From Candidatus Kuenenia stuttgartensis (GTDB taxonomy: Bacteria > Planctomycetota > Phycisphaerae > Phycisphaerales > SM1A02), in assembly GCA_945902075.1 (NCBI GenBank), contig CAMDMA010000010.1, positions 31,856 to 95,855 of the forward strand: a stretch of DNA of 64,000 nt, in the 5' to 3' direction. How positions within the stretch are numbered: the first letter of the stretch is position 1; each line of letters opens with the position of its first letter. The notes under the pieces were generated by a model. It worked only from the letters and a program-made list of their open reading frames with translations, was not told where the DNA came from and searched no databases. Positions 26,976-35,324 of this stretch are shown here, one piece after another. Both the position numbers and the translations under genes were made by a program.

Positions 26976-27986
26976 ATGCAAATTGGAATGATTGGACTCG
27001 GGCGCATGGGCGCAAACATGGTTCGCCGACTGATCAAGGGCGGCCACTCTGTCGTGGTTTTTGATGTGAATGCGAAGGCCGTCAGCGACCTCGCGCTTGA
27101 AGGCGCGATCGCGGCGACGAGCCTCTCCGATTTGTGTGCAAAACTTCCCGGGCCGCGCAATGTGTGGCTCATGCTGCCGGTCGCATTTGTTGATGCAACG
27201 ATTCAGGCCCTTCTCCCGCACCTTGCGAAAGACGACTGCCTCATCGACGGCGGTAACAGTTGCTACGTCGACGACATTCGCCGATCGAAGGACCTTGCCG
27301 CCCGAGGCCTCCACTATGTCGATGTCGGAGTCTCTGGCGGCGTTTGGGGCCTTGAGCGGGGTTACTGCCAGATGATCGGCGGCGACGCTGCTGCCGTCGG
27401 TCGACTCGACGCGATCTTCAACACCCTCGCGCCGGGCCTCGGTAACATTCCACGAAATCCGGATGGTGCCAAACTCGGCACCGCCGAAGCGGGTTACCTC
27501 CACTGCGGTGCGAGCGGTGCTGGCCACTTCGTCAAAATGGTTCATAACGGAATTGAGTACGGTTTGATGGCGGCCTACGCGGAAGGACTCAACATCCTCA
27601 AGCACGCCGACGCCGGGAAGCACCAGCGCGAGGCCGATGCCGAAACCACTCCGCTCCGCGAGCCCGAGCACTACCAATACGAGTTTGACCTTGCGGCAAT
27701 CACCGAACTTTGGCGTCGCGGCAGCGTGGTCGGGTCGTGGCTCCTCGACCTCACCGCTCAGGCGATGGCGAGCGACCCAGGCCTTGAGAAGTTTGGTGGT
27801 CGCGTGAGCGATTCGGGAGAAGGTCGTTGGACGCTTGCAGCGGCGAATGACGAAGGCGTCCCCGCACCGGTGCTGGCCGCCGCGCTCTTTGGCCGCTTCA
27901 CGTCGCGCGGCAACGCAGACTTTATGAACAAGATCATGAGCGCGCAGCGGTTTGCGTTCGGCGGTCACCTCGAGAAGGCTCACTAA
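26976..27986 (+). CDS. gnd: 6-phosphogluconate dehydrogenase, decarboxylating (short GndA type)
   Basis: A 336-residue oxidoreductase converting 6-phosphogluconate to ribulose 5-phosphate and CO2. The N-terminal Rossmann motif is GMIGLGRMGANMVRRL; IDGGNSCYVDDIRR and VGVSGGVWGLERGYC form the substrate pocket, and GHFVKMVHNGIEYGLM contains the catalytic Lys and Asn. Length and the GVWG variant match the short, often NAD-preferring class rather than the 470-residue NADP enzyme. It lies 63 bp downstream of coaB. The ATG at 26976 begins directly with the dinucleotide-binding strand MQIGMIGLG. Confidence 0.93.
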   Translation: MQIGMIGLGRMGANMVRRLIKGGHSVVVFDVNAKAVSDLALEGAIAATSLSDLCAKLPGPRNVWLMLPVAFVDATIQALLPHLAKDDCLIDGGNSCYVDDIRRSKDLAARGLHYVDVGVSGGVWGLERGYCQMIGGDAAAVGRLDAIFNTLAPGLGNIPRNPDGAKLGTAEAGYLHCGASGAGHFVKMVHNGIEYGLMAAYAEGLNILKHADAGKHQREADAETTPLREPEHYQYEFDLAAITELWRRGSVVGSWLLDLTAQAMASDPGLEKFGGRVSDSGEGRWTLAAANDEGVPAPVLAAALFGRFTSRGNADFMNKIMSAQRFAFGGHLEKAH

Positions 27987-28070
27987 GGACGCTCGGGCGA
28001 CGGCACGCGTGTCTTTCCAAAGGAATGTGTTGTGGAGAGAGTCCCGAACGTGCACGTTTCGATCAGGCTG

Positions 28071-28076
28071 TACGAT
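28071..28076 (+). promoter_or_regulatory. Possible -10 element for tRNA-Leu
   Basis: TACGAT ends 9 bases before the mature tRNA 5' end, a sensible distance for a sigma-70 -10 box. No good TTGACA-like -35 is present at 17 bp spacing, so support is weak. Confidence 0.3.
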
Positions 28077-28085
28077 CTTTCCAAA

Positions 28086-28167
28086 GGGCCCGTGGCGAAA
28101 ATGGCAGACGCAGCGGACTTAAAATCCGCGGCCGCAAGGCGTGTGGGTTCAATTCCCACCGGGCCCA
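28086..28167 (+). tRNA. tRNA-Leu (anticodon UAA)
   Basis: A class II tRNA with full pairing. The acceptor is GGGCCCG (28086-28092) with CGGGCCC (28160-28166) and discriminator A at 28167. The anticodon stem is GCGGA/TCCGC around loop CTTAAAA, giving anticodon TAA (28120-28122). The long variable arm has GCC-GCAA-GGC pairing, and the T arm is GTGGG-TTCAATT-CCCAC. The CCA end is not encoded. It reads UUA/UUG leucine codons. Confidence 0.97.
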
Positions 28168-28207
28168 CTGCATCTTGCACCAGAAGAATGCGAACTCGCC
28201 CTCCCTC

Positions 28208-28231
28208 GCACGAGGTCGTTCGGCCTCGTGC
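28208..28231 (+). terminator. Hairpin downstream of tRNA-Leu, possible terminator
   Basis: GCACGAGG and CCTCGTGC form a perfect 8-bp stem with an 8-base loop, 41 bp after the tRNA. No T-run follows, so it could be a factor-dependent terminator or a processing structure instead. Confidence 0.35.
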
Positions 28232-28320
28232 AACGCGTCTCGAGTAGAGCGTGCGTCCTGAGAAATCCGTATCCGCTCGAGCAACTCGCCTCAAGCAGCC
28301 GAATTCACGAAACGACTCCC

Positions 28321-29544
28321 ATGCGCATTCTCTTTGCCCTGCTTCTCTCTGCTGTCGTCCTGCTCCCCTTGGTCGCGTATGCGCGAATCTCTCACCAGGT
28401 GTCAGCCCCCACTTCAACCCCTACCTCTGGCAAGACCGACGCCAACAATCCACCGAAGGACTCCGCCGTGCAGCCTGCCACTGTCGCCACCACTCGGAAA
28501 TACTCTCGCTCGAGCTACGACATCACGCCGCTCGCGAAGGCGACGGTCGCCGAGCTCGCGAAGAAACTTTCGCCCGAGGCCTACCGCATCACTCAAAATG
28601 CAGGCACGGAACCGGCCTTCTGTGGAACCCTTCTCGACAACAAAAAGAATGGATCCTACTACTGCGTTGTCTGCGGGCTTCCGCTCTTCACCAGCTCGCA
28701 CAAGTTTGACTCGGGTTCCGGGTGGCCAAGTTTCTTTGCACCTTCCGACCCTGATCATGTTGCCGCCCACGAAGACAACTCCCACGGTATGCAACGCGTC
28801 GAGATCAACTGCGCGCGATGCGGATCGCACCTCGGCCATGTCTTCGATGATGGCCCAAAGCCAACAGGTCTGCGCTTCTGCCTGAACGGGGCGGCCTTGG
28901 TCTTTCACGAAAAGGGCGCTGCGCTGCCGCCCGACTCGCAGCCGATCAAGACGGAAACCGCGTACTTCGCGGGTGGATGCTTTTGGGGCGTCGAGCATTA
29001 CTTTGATCTCGCACCCGGCGTGATTGCGGCCGACAGCGGCTACATGCAAGGCTCGACGGACAAGCCGACGTACAAAGACATCTGCTCGCAAGATGAAATG
29101 CCCGCGTCTCGGAAACCTGCCGATTACAAGCCTCATGTGGAAGCCGTTCAGGTCATCTTCGATCCCGCGGTGATCAGCTACGCGCAGCTCCTCGAGGGCT
29201 TCTTTGAGATGCACGATCCAACCACACTCAATCGCCAGGGTCCAGACTACGGAACGCAGTATCGTTCGGGTCTCTACACCGTGGGCGATGCGCAAACAGG
29301 TGAGGCTCGAAAGTATGTTGCAGAACTCAACGTGCGAAACCTCTTCGGCGGCCGGAAGGTTGTGACTGAGATCGAGCCAGCCAAGACGTTCTTCGCGGCC
29401 GAAGACTATCACCAAGATTATCTCGATAAGAACCCGGGGCGCGGATGCCACATCGGTAAGCCATGGTGGATCACGAAGAAGACGCCACTCTCGGCCGGAC
29501 CAAGCGCGAAACTTGAGACCACCCCAATCTCTCCTTCGAAGTGA
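28321..29544 (+). CDS. Exported methionine sulfoxide reductase MsrB-MsrA fusion
   Basis: A 407-residue protein. Residues 1-21 form a signal peptide or anchor ([20 protein letters not shown]). The MsrB domain follows, with zinc cysteines C115/C118 and C164/C167 and catalytic C187 in RFCLNG. The MsrA domain starts near 213 with GCFWG (C220) and ends near HIGKPWW. It would repair both R and S methionine sulfoxide in periplasmic proteins. The order B then A is the reverse of the better-known MsrA-MsrB fusions. The start at ATG 28321 gives the clean signal peptide; the frame continues upstream only into the tRNA. apbE overlaps by GTGA. Confidence 0.92.
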   Translation: MRILFALLLSAVVLLPLVAYARISHQVSAPTSTPTSGKTDANNPPKDSAVQPATVATTRKYSRSSYDITPLAKATVAELAKKLSPEAYRITQNAGTEPAFCGTLLDNKKNGSYYCVVCGLPLFTSSHKFDSGSGWPSFFAPSDPDHVAAHEDNSHGMQRVEINCARCGSHLGHVFDDGPKPTGLRFCLNGAALVFHEKGAALPPDSQPIKTETAYFAGGCFWGVEHYFDLAPGVIAADSGYMQGSTDKPTYKDICSQDEMPASRKPADYKPHVEAVQVIFDPAVISYAQLLEGFFEMHDPTTLNRQGPDYGTQYRSGLYTVGDAQTGEARKYVAELNVRNLFGGRKVVTEIEPAKTFFAAEDYHQDYLDKNPGRGCHIGKPWWITKKTPLSAGPSAKLETTPISPSK

Positions 29545-30611
29545 AATCGTCGCGAACATTCCGCCGCATCGTGCTCGTCGCGGTCTTTGGCTTCGTCGGA
29601 TGGCGACTGTCTTCGGCTTTGCCAGGAGCAGGAGGCGGGCAAGGTTCATCTACGGGCACACTCGTACGAGATGACCGCGCGAACCGTGAGTACTTTGTCG
29701 GGACGGCGATGGGATGCCGAGTCACGATCACGATCGACGCGAATGACCCGGTGCTCTCCAAAGCTGCCGCGCGTGCGGCGTTTGTCGAACTCGACCGACT
29801 TGAAGCGATACTTTCGGATTGGAAGTCAACATCAGCCCTCTCCGAATGGAATGACTCGCGCGAGCTCCGCGCGAACACACCTCGAGAAATGAGCACGCTG
29901 CTCACGCGTGCGCTCGAAGTTGCCCGTGCGAGTGATGGACGCTTCGATCCAACCGTTGCGCCAGTCGTCGCGTTGTGGCGGGAGAGTCAAGCGACTGGCG
30001 CGCTTCCGTCGCGAACGACCCTCGAGGAAGCGCGTGCTCGTGTCGGGTTTGAAATGGTTCGCGTCGAGCGCGATGTTGATGCGCGCGACGTCATTGTGCG
30101 CGACCGCGAGGATATTCGCCTTGATTTTGGCGGAATCGGCAAGGGTTACGGAGCAATCTGCGCACTCGAAATCCTTCGCGCCGAAGGATGTCCGCGCGCG
30201 ATGGTCGCGATCGCCGGGGATCTTGCGATTGGCGAACCACCTCGAGGCGAACCGGGATGGAAAGTTGATATCGAAACCGCCACCGAACCACTACGCATCA
30301 TCGTTTCAAAGTGCGCAGTGTCGACCTCGGGCGATACCGAGCAGTGGATAGAGATCGATGGCGTTCGCTACGCGCACATCATTGATCCGCGGACCGGGCT
30401 CGGCGCGCGAAGAGCCGCGCGCGCAACCGTCATCGGTCCGCTCGACGCCTCCGTCGATGCGTTGGGAACGGCACTCTCGCTCTGCAATACGGATGCTGAG
30501 GTCAATAGTGTCCTCCAAAGCTTTTCGGGCTTCGGAGCTCGGCTTGAGCGAGATGAAACTTCACCGAGCAGCGTCACGCTGCACGGATCTTGGTCGTCGC
30601 GAATCAAGTGA
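29541..30611 (+). CDS. apbE: FAD:protein FMN transferase (ApbE family)
   Basis: A 356-residue flavin transferase that covalently attaches FMN to Thr or Ser of membrane redox proteins such as Rnf or Nqr subunits. An N-terminal hydrophobic segment ([18 protein letters not shown]) exports or anchors it. The ApbE core shows [24 protein letters not shown], the [11 protein letters not shown] flavin/magnesium motif and HIIDPRTG. The GTG start overlaps the msrBA stop (GTGA), so translation is coupled; co-expression of a flavinylation factor and Msr suggests periplasmic electron delivery, by inference. The C-terminus ends 7 bp from the convergent oxidoreductase gene. Confidence 0.93.
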   Translation: MKSSRTFRRIVLVAVFGFVGWRLSSALPGAGGGQGSSTGTLVRDDRANREYFVGTAMGCRVTITIDANDPVLSKAAARAAFVELDRLEAILSDWKSTSALSEWNDSRELRANTPREMSTLLTRALEVARASDGRFDPTVAPVVALWRESQATGALPSRTTLEEARARVGFEMVRVERDVDARDVIVRDREDIRLDFGGIGKGYGAICALEILRAEGCPRAMVAIAGDLAIGEPPRGEPGWKVDIETATEPLRIIVSKCAVSTSGDTEQWIEIDGVRYAHIIDPRTGLGARRAARATVIGPLDASVDALGTALSLCNTDAEVNSVLQSFSGFGARLERDETSPSSVTLHGSWSSRIK

Positions 30612-30618
30612 CGCGCGG

Positions 30619-31878
30619 CTACAGCCGCGTGCGCCCAGGCATCGCCACTGGTGCCTCTGGGCGAGGTCCAAACTCGACCGAATCTGGCATCAGCACTTCA
30701 GAAGAGTTCATCGCTTCATCCCAAGTGACCGCCTGTCCGGTGTACGCCGCCATTCGCCCCATGATGGCAACCAGCGTGCTCTTCGCGACCTGCTCCGCCT
30801 CGTTGAGCGGTGTGCCTTTGAGAATCGCATTCTGAAGATCGATGTGCTCCTGGGTGTACGGATCAGTCTGCTTGCCAGTGAACTTCCAAGCGTTCTTTCC
30901 TGTGAGTTCTGCGCCACCAGAACGAAGGGTTGCCATGCCTTCGCTGCCGTTGAACAACTCTTCAACTTTGCCCTCAGTGCCATCCTGCTGGCGGCACATC
31001 GAAAATACAAAGCGATCGCCGGGATAGACATACTCAAGCCCGAAGTGATCAAAGATGTGACCGAACTTCGCGTCCGTGCGCTGTTGGCGCCCACCGACAC
31101 CGCGGACCAACAGCGGATCGGCGCCCATCACCCATTGCACGACGTCAAGCTGATGCACGTGCTGCTCGACGATGTGGTCACCGGACAGCCACGAGTGATA
31201 GAGCCAATTGCGCACCTGATTCTCAACCTCTGAGCGATCCGCCGAGGGCTCGACATTCCAGAGACTGCCCATATTCCAATAGACGCGACCGGCAATGACC
31301 TTACCGATGTCACCTTTCTCAATGCGCTCAAGTGCATCGATGTAGCACTTCTCGTGACGACGCTGCGTGCCTGCCGCAACTTTGAGGTTCTTTGCGCGAC
31401 TCATCGTCGCAGCCTCAATGAATCGACGCACACCTGGGCCATCGACGGCAACAGGCTTCTCACAGAAGACGTGTTTCCCCTTCTCTGTTGCCTCTTTGAA
31501 GTGGATCGAGCGGAATCCTGGCGGGGTCGCGAGAATCACAATGTCGCAGTCCGTGGCGCAGACCTTCTTGTACGCGTCGAAGCCGGTGAACAGACGCTCT
31601 CCGGATACCGCTTTCATACCGTTTTCTGTGAGCGCGTTGTTGGCGCGAGTCACTCGCTCCTCGAAGAGATCACCCAGTGCAACCACCTCCATCGTGCAGC
31701 CCGTCTGCGCACTCGCGGAGATCGCATTGAAAAGCGCGCCGGTTCCACGCCCGCCGCAGCCGATGACCGCGATCTTCAGGACTGGCCCGCGAACAACATG
31801 CGCGTAGGCACTTGTCGCGCCGAGGATCACAGGAGAAGCCGCAGTCGCGGCAACGAATGCGCGTCGAGAAACGTCCAT
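30619..31878 (-). CDS. Gfo/Idh/MocA-family oxidoreductase with Tat-like signal
   Basis: A 419-residue NAD(P)-dependent sugar oxidoreductase. It begins MDVSRRAFVAATAASPV, a Tat-like twin-arginine signal common in planctomycete members, followed by the Rossmann motif VIGCGGRGTGAL and the catalytic GKHVFCEKPVAVD motif with the family Lys. The downstream HQLDVVQWVMG resembles the metal/sugar site of this subgroup. The start at 31878 is chosen because GGAGGAG stands 6 bases upstream; a longer frame adds 18 residues without a better site. The substrate is unknown. It is followed by apbE in convergent orientation and preceded by an SUMF1-like gene 55 bp upstream. Confidence 0.88.
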   Translation of the reverse strand: MDVSRRAFVAATAASPVILGATSAYAHVVRGPVLKIAVIGCGGRGTGALFNAISASAQTGCTMEVVALGDLFEERVTRANNALTENGMKAVSGERLFTGFDAYKKVCATDCDIVILATPPGFRSIHFKEATEKGKHVFCEKPVAVDGPGVRRFIEAATMSRAKNLKVAAGTQRRHEKCYIDALERIEKGDIGKVIAGRVYWNMGSLWNVEPSADRSEVENQVRNWLYHSWLSGDHIVEQHVHQLDVVQWVMGADPLLVRGVGGRQQRTDAKFGHIFDHFGLEYVYPGDRFVFSMCRQQDGTEGKVEELFNGSEGMATLRSGGAELTGKNAWKFTGKQTDPYTQEHIDLQNAILKGTPLNEAEQVAKSTLVAIMGRMAAYTGQAVTWDEAMNSSEVLMPDSVEFGPRPEAPVAMPGRTRL

Positions 31879-31933
31879 GATGCACTCCTCCGCGCGGTGC
31901 GCGGTGATTGGTGAATGCGCTGCCTCGCTCAAA

Positions 31934-32722
31934 CTACTTCTTCTCGCAGATCACGCGAAAGCCTACAAAGCCGCCGCTCGAATACCACCACTTACTCTTT
32001 GGGAACTGTGGGTCAATCTCGTTCCATTCGACTGGCTTGCATGGCTGAAACACACCGCAATCCAAGTCGGACATCGCGTCGAGAAACGAACCTCCCGCGA
32101 CAGACCCCTTCGGTTCACCCGTGTTGACCCACTCGCAAGCGTTACCAAACAGATCGAAGCAGCCAAGTTTGTCGGCCTTCTTCGACGCGAGTTTGTGCGT
32201 CTTTTCGCCAGAGTTCTCCTTCGTCCACGCGAAGTCGCCGCAGTTCTTCGGGTCGATCCCGGACTGTGCGCAAAGCGCCTTCCACTCTTCTCCTGTAGGA
32301 AGGCGATACACGCGCCCGGTCTTCACCGAGAGCCACTCGCAAAACTGCTGCACGCTGAGGTAGCTTGGCGAAATCGTTGGAAAACCGACATGACCAAACT
32401 CTCGATCCATGCCGATGTACGGCTTGGTGGGTTTGGTAACTGCGTCTGCTTTCTCCGTGGACTTGCCTTCGGTCTTGTCCGTTCCATACACGAACACGTC
32501 GAAGAGCTCCCAGGGAATCTCTGTCGTTGAGACGAACAGTTCCTGGCCGTCCACGCCTTTGAATGGCACAAGGTCGATCTCAAACGTGCAGCCGTCAACA
32601 GCCTGCTTGAACGCCGATGGTGGCTCAACGGGTGCAGACATACCAAAGTGCGCGGCAGCGGTTGTCGCACACACGCAAAGAGAAAGGGCGGAGCGCCATC
32701 GCGTGCCGCCCTTTTGAGACAA
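31934..32722 (-). CDS. SUMF1/FGE-fold exported protein
   Basis: A formylglycine-generating-enzyme-like fold. Evidence is the RLPTGEEWKALCAQ block, DLFGNACEWVN, SVAGGSFLD and the C-terminal GGFVGFRVI strand. The characteristic active-site Cys pair of true sulfatase-activating enzymes is not evident, so it is more likely a binding or structural member. The start is uncertain: TTG 32722 gives MSQKGGTRWRSALSLCVC, a plausible signal peptide, but has no clear ribosome-binding site. An ATG at 32893 is possible, but the added segment crosses a 9-bp repeat and looks non-coding. It probably is secreted. Confidence 0.75.
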   Translation of the reverse strand: MSQKGGTRWRSALSLCVCATTAAAHFGMSAPVEPPSAFKQAVDGCTFEIDLVPFKGVDGQELFVSTTEIPWELFDVFVYGTDKTEGKSTEKADAVTKPTKPYIGMDREFGHVGFPTISPSYLSVQQFCEWLSVKTGRVYRLPTGEEWKALCAQSGIDPKNCGDFAWTKENSGEKTHKLASKKADKLGCFDLFGNACEWVNTGEPKGSVAGGSFLDAMSDLDCGVFQPCKPVEWNEIDPQFPKSKWWYSSGGFVGFRVICEKK

Positions 32723-32768
32723 TCTATTGTGTGCCGACCCCCGGGGATGAGCCGTGATTGAACTCAAA

Positions 32769-32795
32769 AACTGCGGCAACTGCGGCAACTGCGGC
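32769..32795. repeat. Three 9-bp tandem repeats
   Basis: AACTGCGGC is repeated three times exactly in the probable leader of the SUMF1-like gene. If the longer frame were used it would encode PQL-type repeats. Confidence 0.85.
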
Positions 32796-32912
32796 TTTGC
32801 GTCGCGCGTGTGTTCTTTGGCGCGCGTTGATACGAAAGCCTGCGCAGAAACGAATAGACCCTTGATCATCGGACGTGAAGTATGACCGACCAATCATCCA
32901 ATCGCAAGCGGA

Positions 32913-35195
32913 TCATCCATTCCAGTTGCCGACGAGCAGTGCGAGATCCACCGCATCGACAGCACCATCGCCGTTGATATCTGATACCCCGCCCGTCGTT
33001 CCCCACGCTCCAAGCAGAATCGCAAGGTCGCCGGCATTGACCAGGCCGTCGCCATTGAGATCGCCTTGAATCGCTGCGACGCAATCGATGTTGGTGATGC
33101 GGACATCATCAACACCCGCTTCAACGAGCGAACCCGTCGCGAGGTCACGCGCAACAAACCGCACGCGAACCGTGGCGCTCGGAGTGATGAAATCACGCAC
33201 GCGCCACGTCCGCTTGGTCCACACACCGTTGTTGGTTGCCACGTCCTCGACGAGCGTCCAGGTCGTACCGCCGTTGGCTGAAATCTCAATCGGCATCGAA
33301 TCGGCGTTGGGTGCCCCGCCAAGGTTGTTGGAGTACCAGTACCAGTACTCAAGCGTTGGCTCATCAAGGCCAGTCAGATCGAAGTTGGGGGAAAGCAGCG
33401 TGGTCAGTCCCCCGTCAACGTCCGCGGCCCCGGCCCCGCCGCCAACAGTCCCTTGACCTGTGATCCAGCACTGAGCCCCAATTGCGGAGTGGTCATCTTC
33501 CGGCTGCGCGGTCGTTCCAACGGGGTCGACACGAGTCCACACGCCGCCGGTCGCTGTGTCTCCAGCCACTCCACCAACCCAGCCGGACGCCGCTTCGAAA
33601 TTCTGATCAACCACCACCGCCTCGCCGACTGCAGAAAGTGCCGTGCGGTTGGTCGTATCGTTTGTCACCGCACCAGCCGCGGTCGCAATCTCAAACTGGT
33701 AACTCACGATCTGCGTGCACGTCACCGCCGGGAAAGTCCCGCGGAAGTTGTTCGCCCCGAGCGAAGCAAGGTTGACGTTCGTCGATGATCCAGCAGCCGT
33801 GACGACCATCTTGGCCGAGGCCGGATTGAGGACCTGACCATTTTGCGGAGCGATCACGACGTCGACGGTCGTTCCACCGGTTGGGTTCACATACTGCGGA
33901 GGGTTCGCAACCGCAAACGTTGCTGCGGTTGGCTCGACCGTCCAGACAAAGAGTCCGCGCTCGATGTCGCTACCAATCACCGTCCCGCTTGGGAAGAAGG
34001 GCCAGACATTCCAAAGCCCATTGAAGTTGGCACTGTCGGAGCCCGGGTAGGTGTCGAAGTACGCGATCTCTGGCGGATCGGTCGGATTCACAGAGAGATC
34101 AAACACCCTGAATCCGGATCGATAGTTCGCTTCGTACAGGAGATTGCCCTTGACGAAGAGGTTGTGTCCAATCGCAGTGTTTCCGTTGTCAAATCGGTTG
34201 ACAAAGACTGGATTCCCAAGGTTTGAAACATCGATCACGATCGTCGTCGTCAGGCTGACGGTGTCTCCCTCGTCGAGCTCGTCATTGATGTAAAAATACT
34301 GGGAGTTCTCATCGAGCCAACCTTGGTGGCAGAACTTTCCACCGGGATACGCGGCGAAACCAATCTGCACCGGCGCCGCCTTATTTGTCACATCGACGAT
34401 GTAGAGTCCGGTGTTCGCATATCCCCCGTTCGCACCGCCGCAGCAGAATGCGATCTGCTTTCCGATATACGGTCCACTCGTGTAGGTCTTGACCTGGCAC
34501 TCGTGGATATAGATGTCTGACCACTGACCAACATAGACAGGCGACGCCGGCGTTGTACGGAGGTCGTACATGCGCAGACCGTTTGAACCTCCACCGGCGC
34601 GGTATAGAAATCCGCTCGCGTTGTCGACAGCCAGCGTGTGCGTCGATGTGGTGGTGGTCGTTGGCGTCGTAACCGTTGCGACGATCGGCGCAAGGCCCTC
34701 GGCGAGTCGGGTGATGTTGATCACTTGGATCCCGCTCCCGCCTTCGCTGGCGGCGTAGCAGTAACCTAGGTGCGTGCGCATATCGCGCCACAGACTTGCC
34801 GGACCCGCAACAAAAGCCTTGAGCGTGGCAGCCGCAGGGTTCGTGATGTCGACAAACGCGGTTCCGTCGTAGAGCCCAATGATCGCGTATTCCTTGCCAT
34901 CGGGAGCGACATGGCCCCAACAACTGTTCGCGTTTTGAGCGCCAGCCGAGAGCGTGTTGAGGGGAAGCCAAGACTTCAGCTGAATTCCGCTGGAAGTGAA
35001 TGTCCCCGCAACGCCACCGCTCGCATCGCCTTTCTTGCCCGCGGGCTGTTCGGCGAGTCGCCACGCAGGTCCACGGAATGGCTTCTGGCGATCCCGAATC
35101 TTGCCGTCGTCATCGTGAGCAACTGCGGGAAGGCCGACAATCGCAGAGGCGACGCCCGCAGCGAAAAATGTCAGTCCCAACTTAAGAATACTCAC
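32913..35195 (-). CDS. Secreted choice-of-anchor-B (LVIVD-type) protein with C-terminal dockerin
   Basis: A 760-residue secreted protein. A signal peptide (residues 1-26, ending PAVAHDDD) is followed by a beta-propeller-like region of the choice-of-anchor B family with repeats such as EYAIIGLYDGTAFVDIT and TGLYIVDVTNKAAPVQIG. A jelly-roll-like domain lies around residues 540-700. The last 50 residues hold two dockerin loops, GDLNGDGLVNAGDLAILLG and DINGDGAVDAVDLALLVG, the style found in Phycisphaerae. A cohesin partner is not visible. The function is unknown; adhesion or surface attachment is plausible. It is encoded alone, 190 bp upstream of the SUMF1-like gene. Confidence 0.85.
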   Translation of the reverse strand: MSILKLGLTFFAAGVASAIVGLPAVAHDDDGKIRDRQKPFRGPAWRLAEQPAGKKGDASGGVAGTFTSSGIQLKSWLPLNTLSAGAQNANSCWGHVAPDGKEYAIIGLYDGTAFVDITNPAAATLKAFVAGPASLWRDMRTHLGYCYAASEGGSGIQVINITRLAEGLAPIVATVTTPTTTTTSTHTLAVDNASGFLYRAGGGSNGLRMYDLRTTPASPVYVGQWSDIYIHECQVKTYTSGPYIGKQIAFCCGGANGGYANTGLYIVDVTNKAAPVQIGFAAYPGGKFCHQGWLDENSQYFYINDELDEGDTVSLTTTIVIDVSNLGNPVFVNRFDNGNTAIGHNLFVKGNLLYEANYRSGFRVFDLSVNPTDPPEIAYFDTYPGSDSANFNGLWNVWPFFPSGTVIGSDIERGLFVWTVEPTAATFAVANPPQYVNPTGGTTVDVVIAPQNGQVLNPASAKMVVTAAGSSTNVNLASLGANNFRGTFPAVTCTQIVSYQFEIATAAGAVTNDTTNRTALSAVGEAVVVDQNFEAASGWVGGVAGDTATGGVWTRVDPVGTTAQPEDDHSAIGAQCWITGQGTVGGGAGAADVDGGLTTLLSPNFDLTGLDEPTLEYWYWYSNNLGGAPNADSMPIEISANGGTTWTLVEDVATNNGVWTKRTWRVRDFITPSATVRVRFVARDLATGSLVEAGVDDVRITNIDCVAAIQGDLNGDGLVNAGDLAILLGAWGTTGGVSDINGDGAVDAVDLALLVGNWNG

Positions 35196-35324
35196 AGATT
35201 CACCGTCCTTCGAAGCCCCTCGGGGCGATCAGCAGAAAGATTACTCCGAACGAAACTACTCCAAAACCTGCGACTCGTCGGCCCAAACGCCCGAGGAAAC
35301 GCAAGACGCAGGAAAGCGGCAAGG

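Noticed and set aside
28414..29649. A 411-codon minus-strand frame opposite msrBA
   Set aside because: The plus strand encodes intact MsrB and MsrA active sites; the antisense frame is Arg/Val-rich without motifs.
30614..30629. Inverted repeat CGCGGC/GCCGCG at the apbE / oxidoreductase junction as a bidirectional terminator
   Set aside because: It is 6 bp, overlaps the stop codon region and lacks a T-tract.
31934..32722. SUMF1-like protein as a true sulfatase-activating enzyme for the sulfated-glycan system
   Set aside because: The active-site Cys pair is not evident, it is far from the sulfotransferases and no sulfatase gene is nearby.
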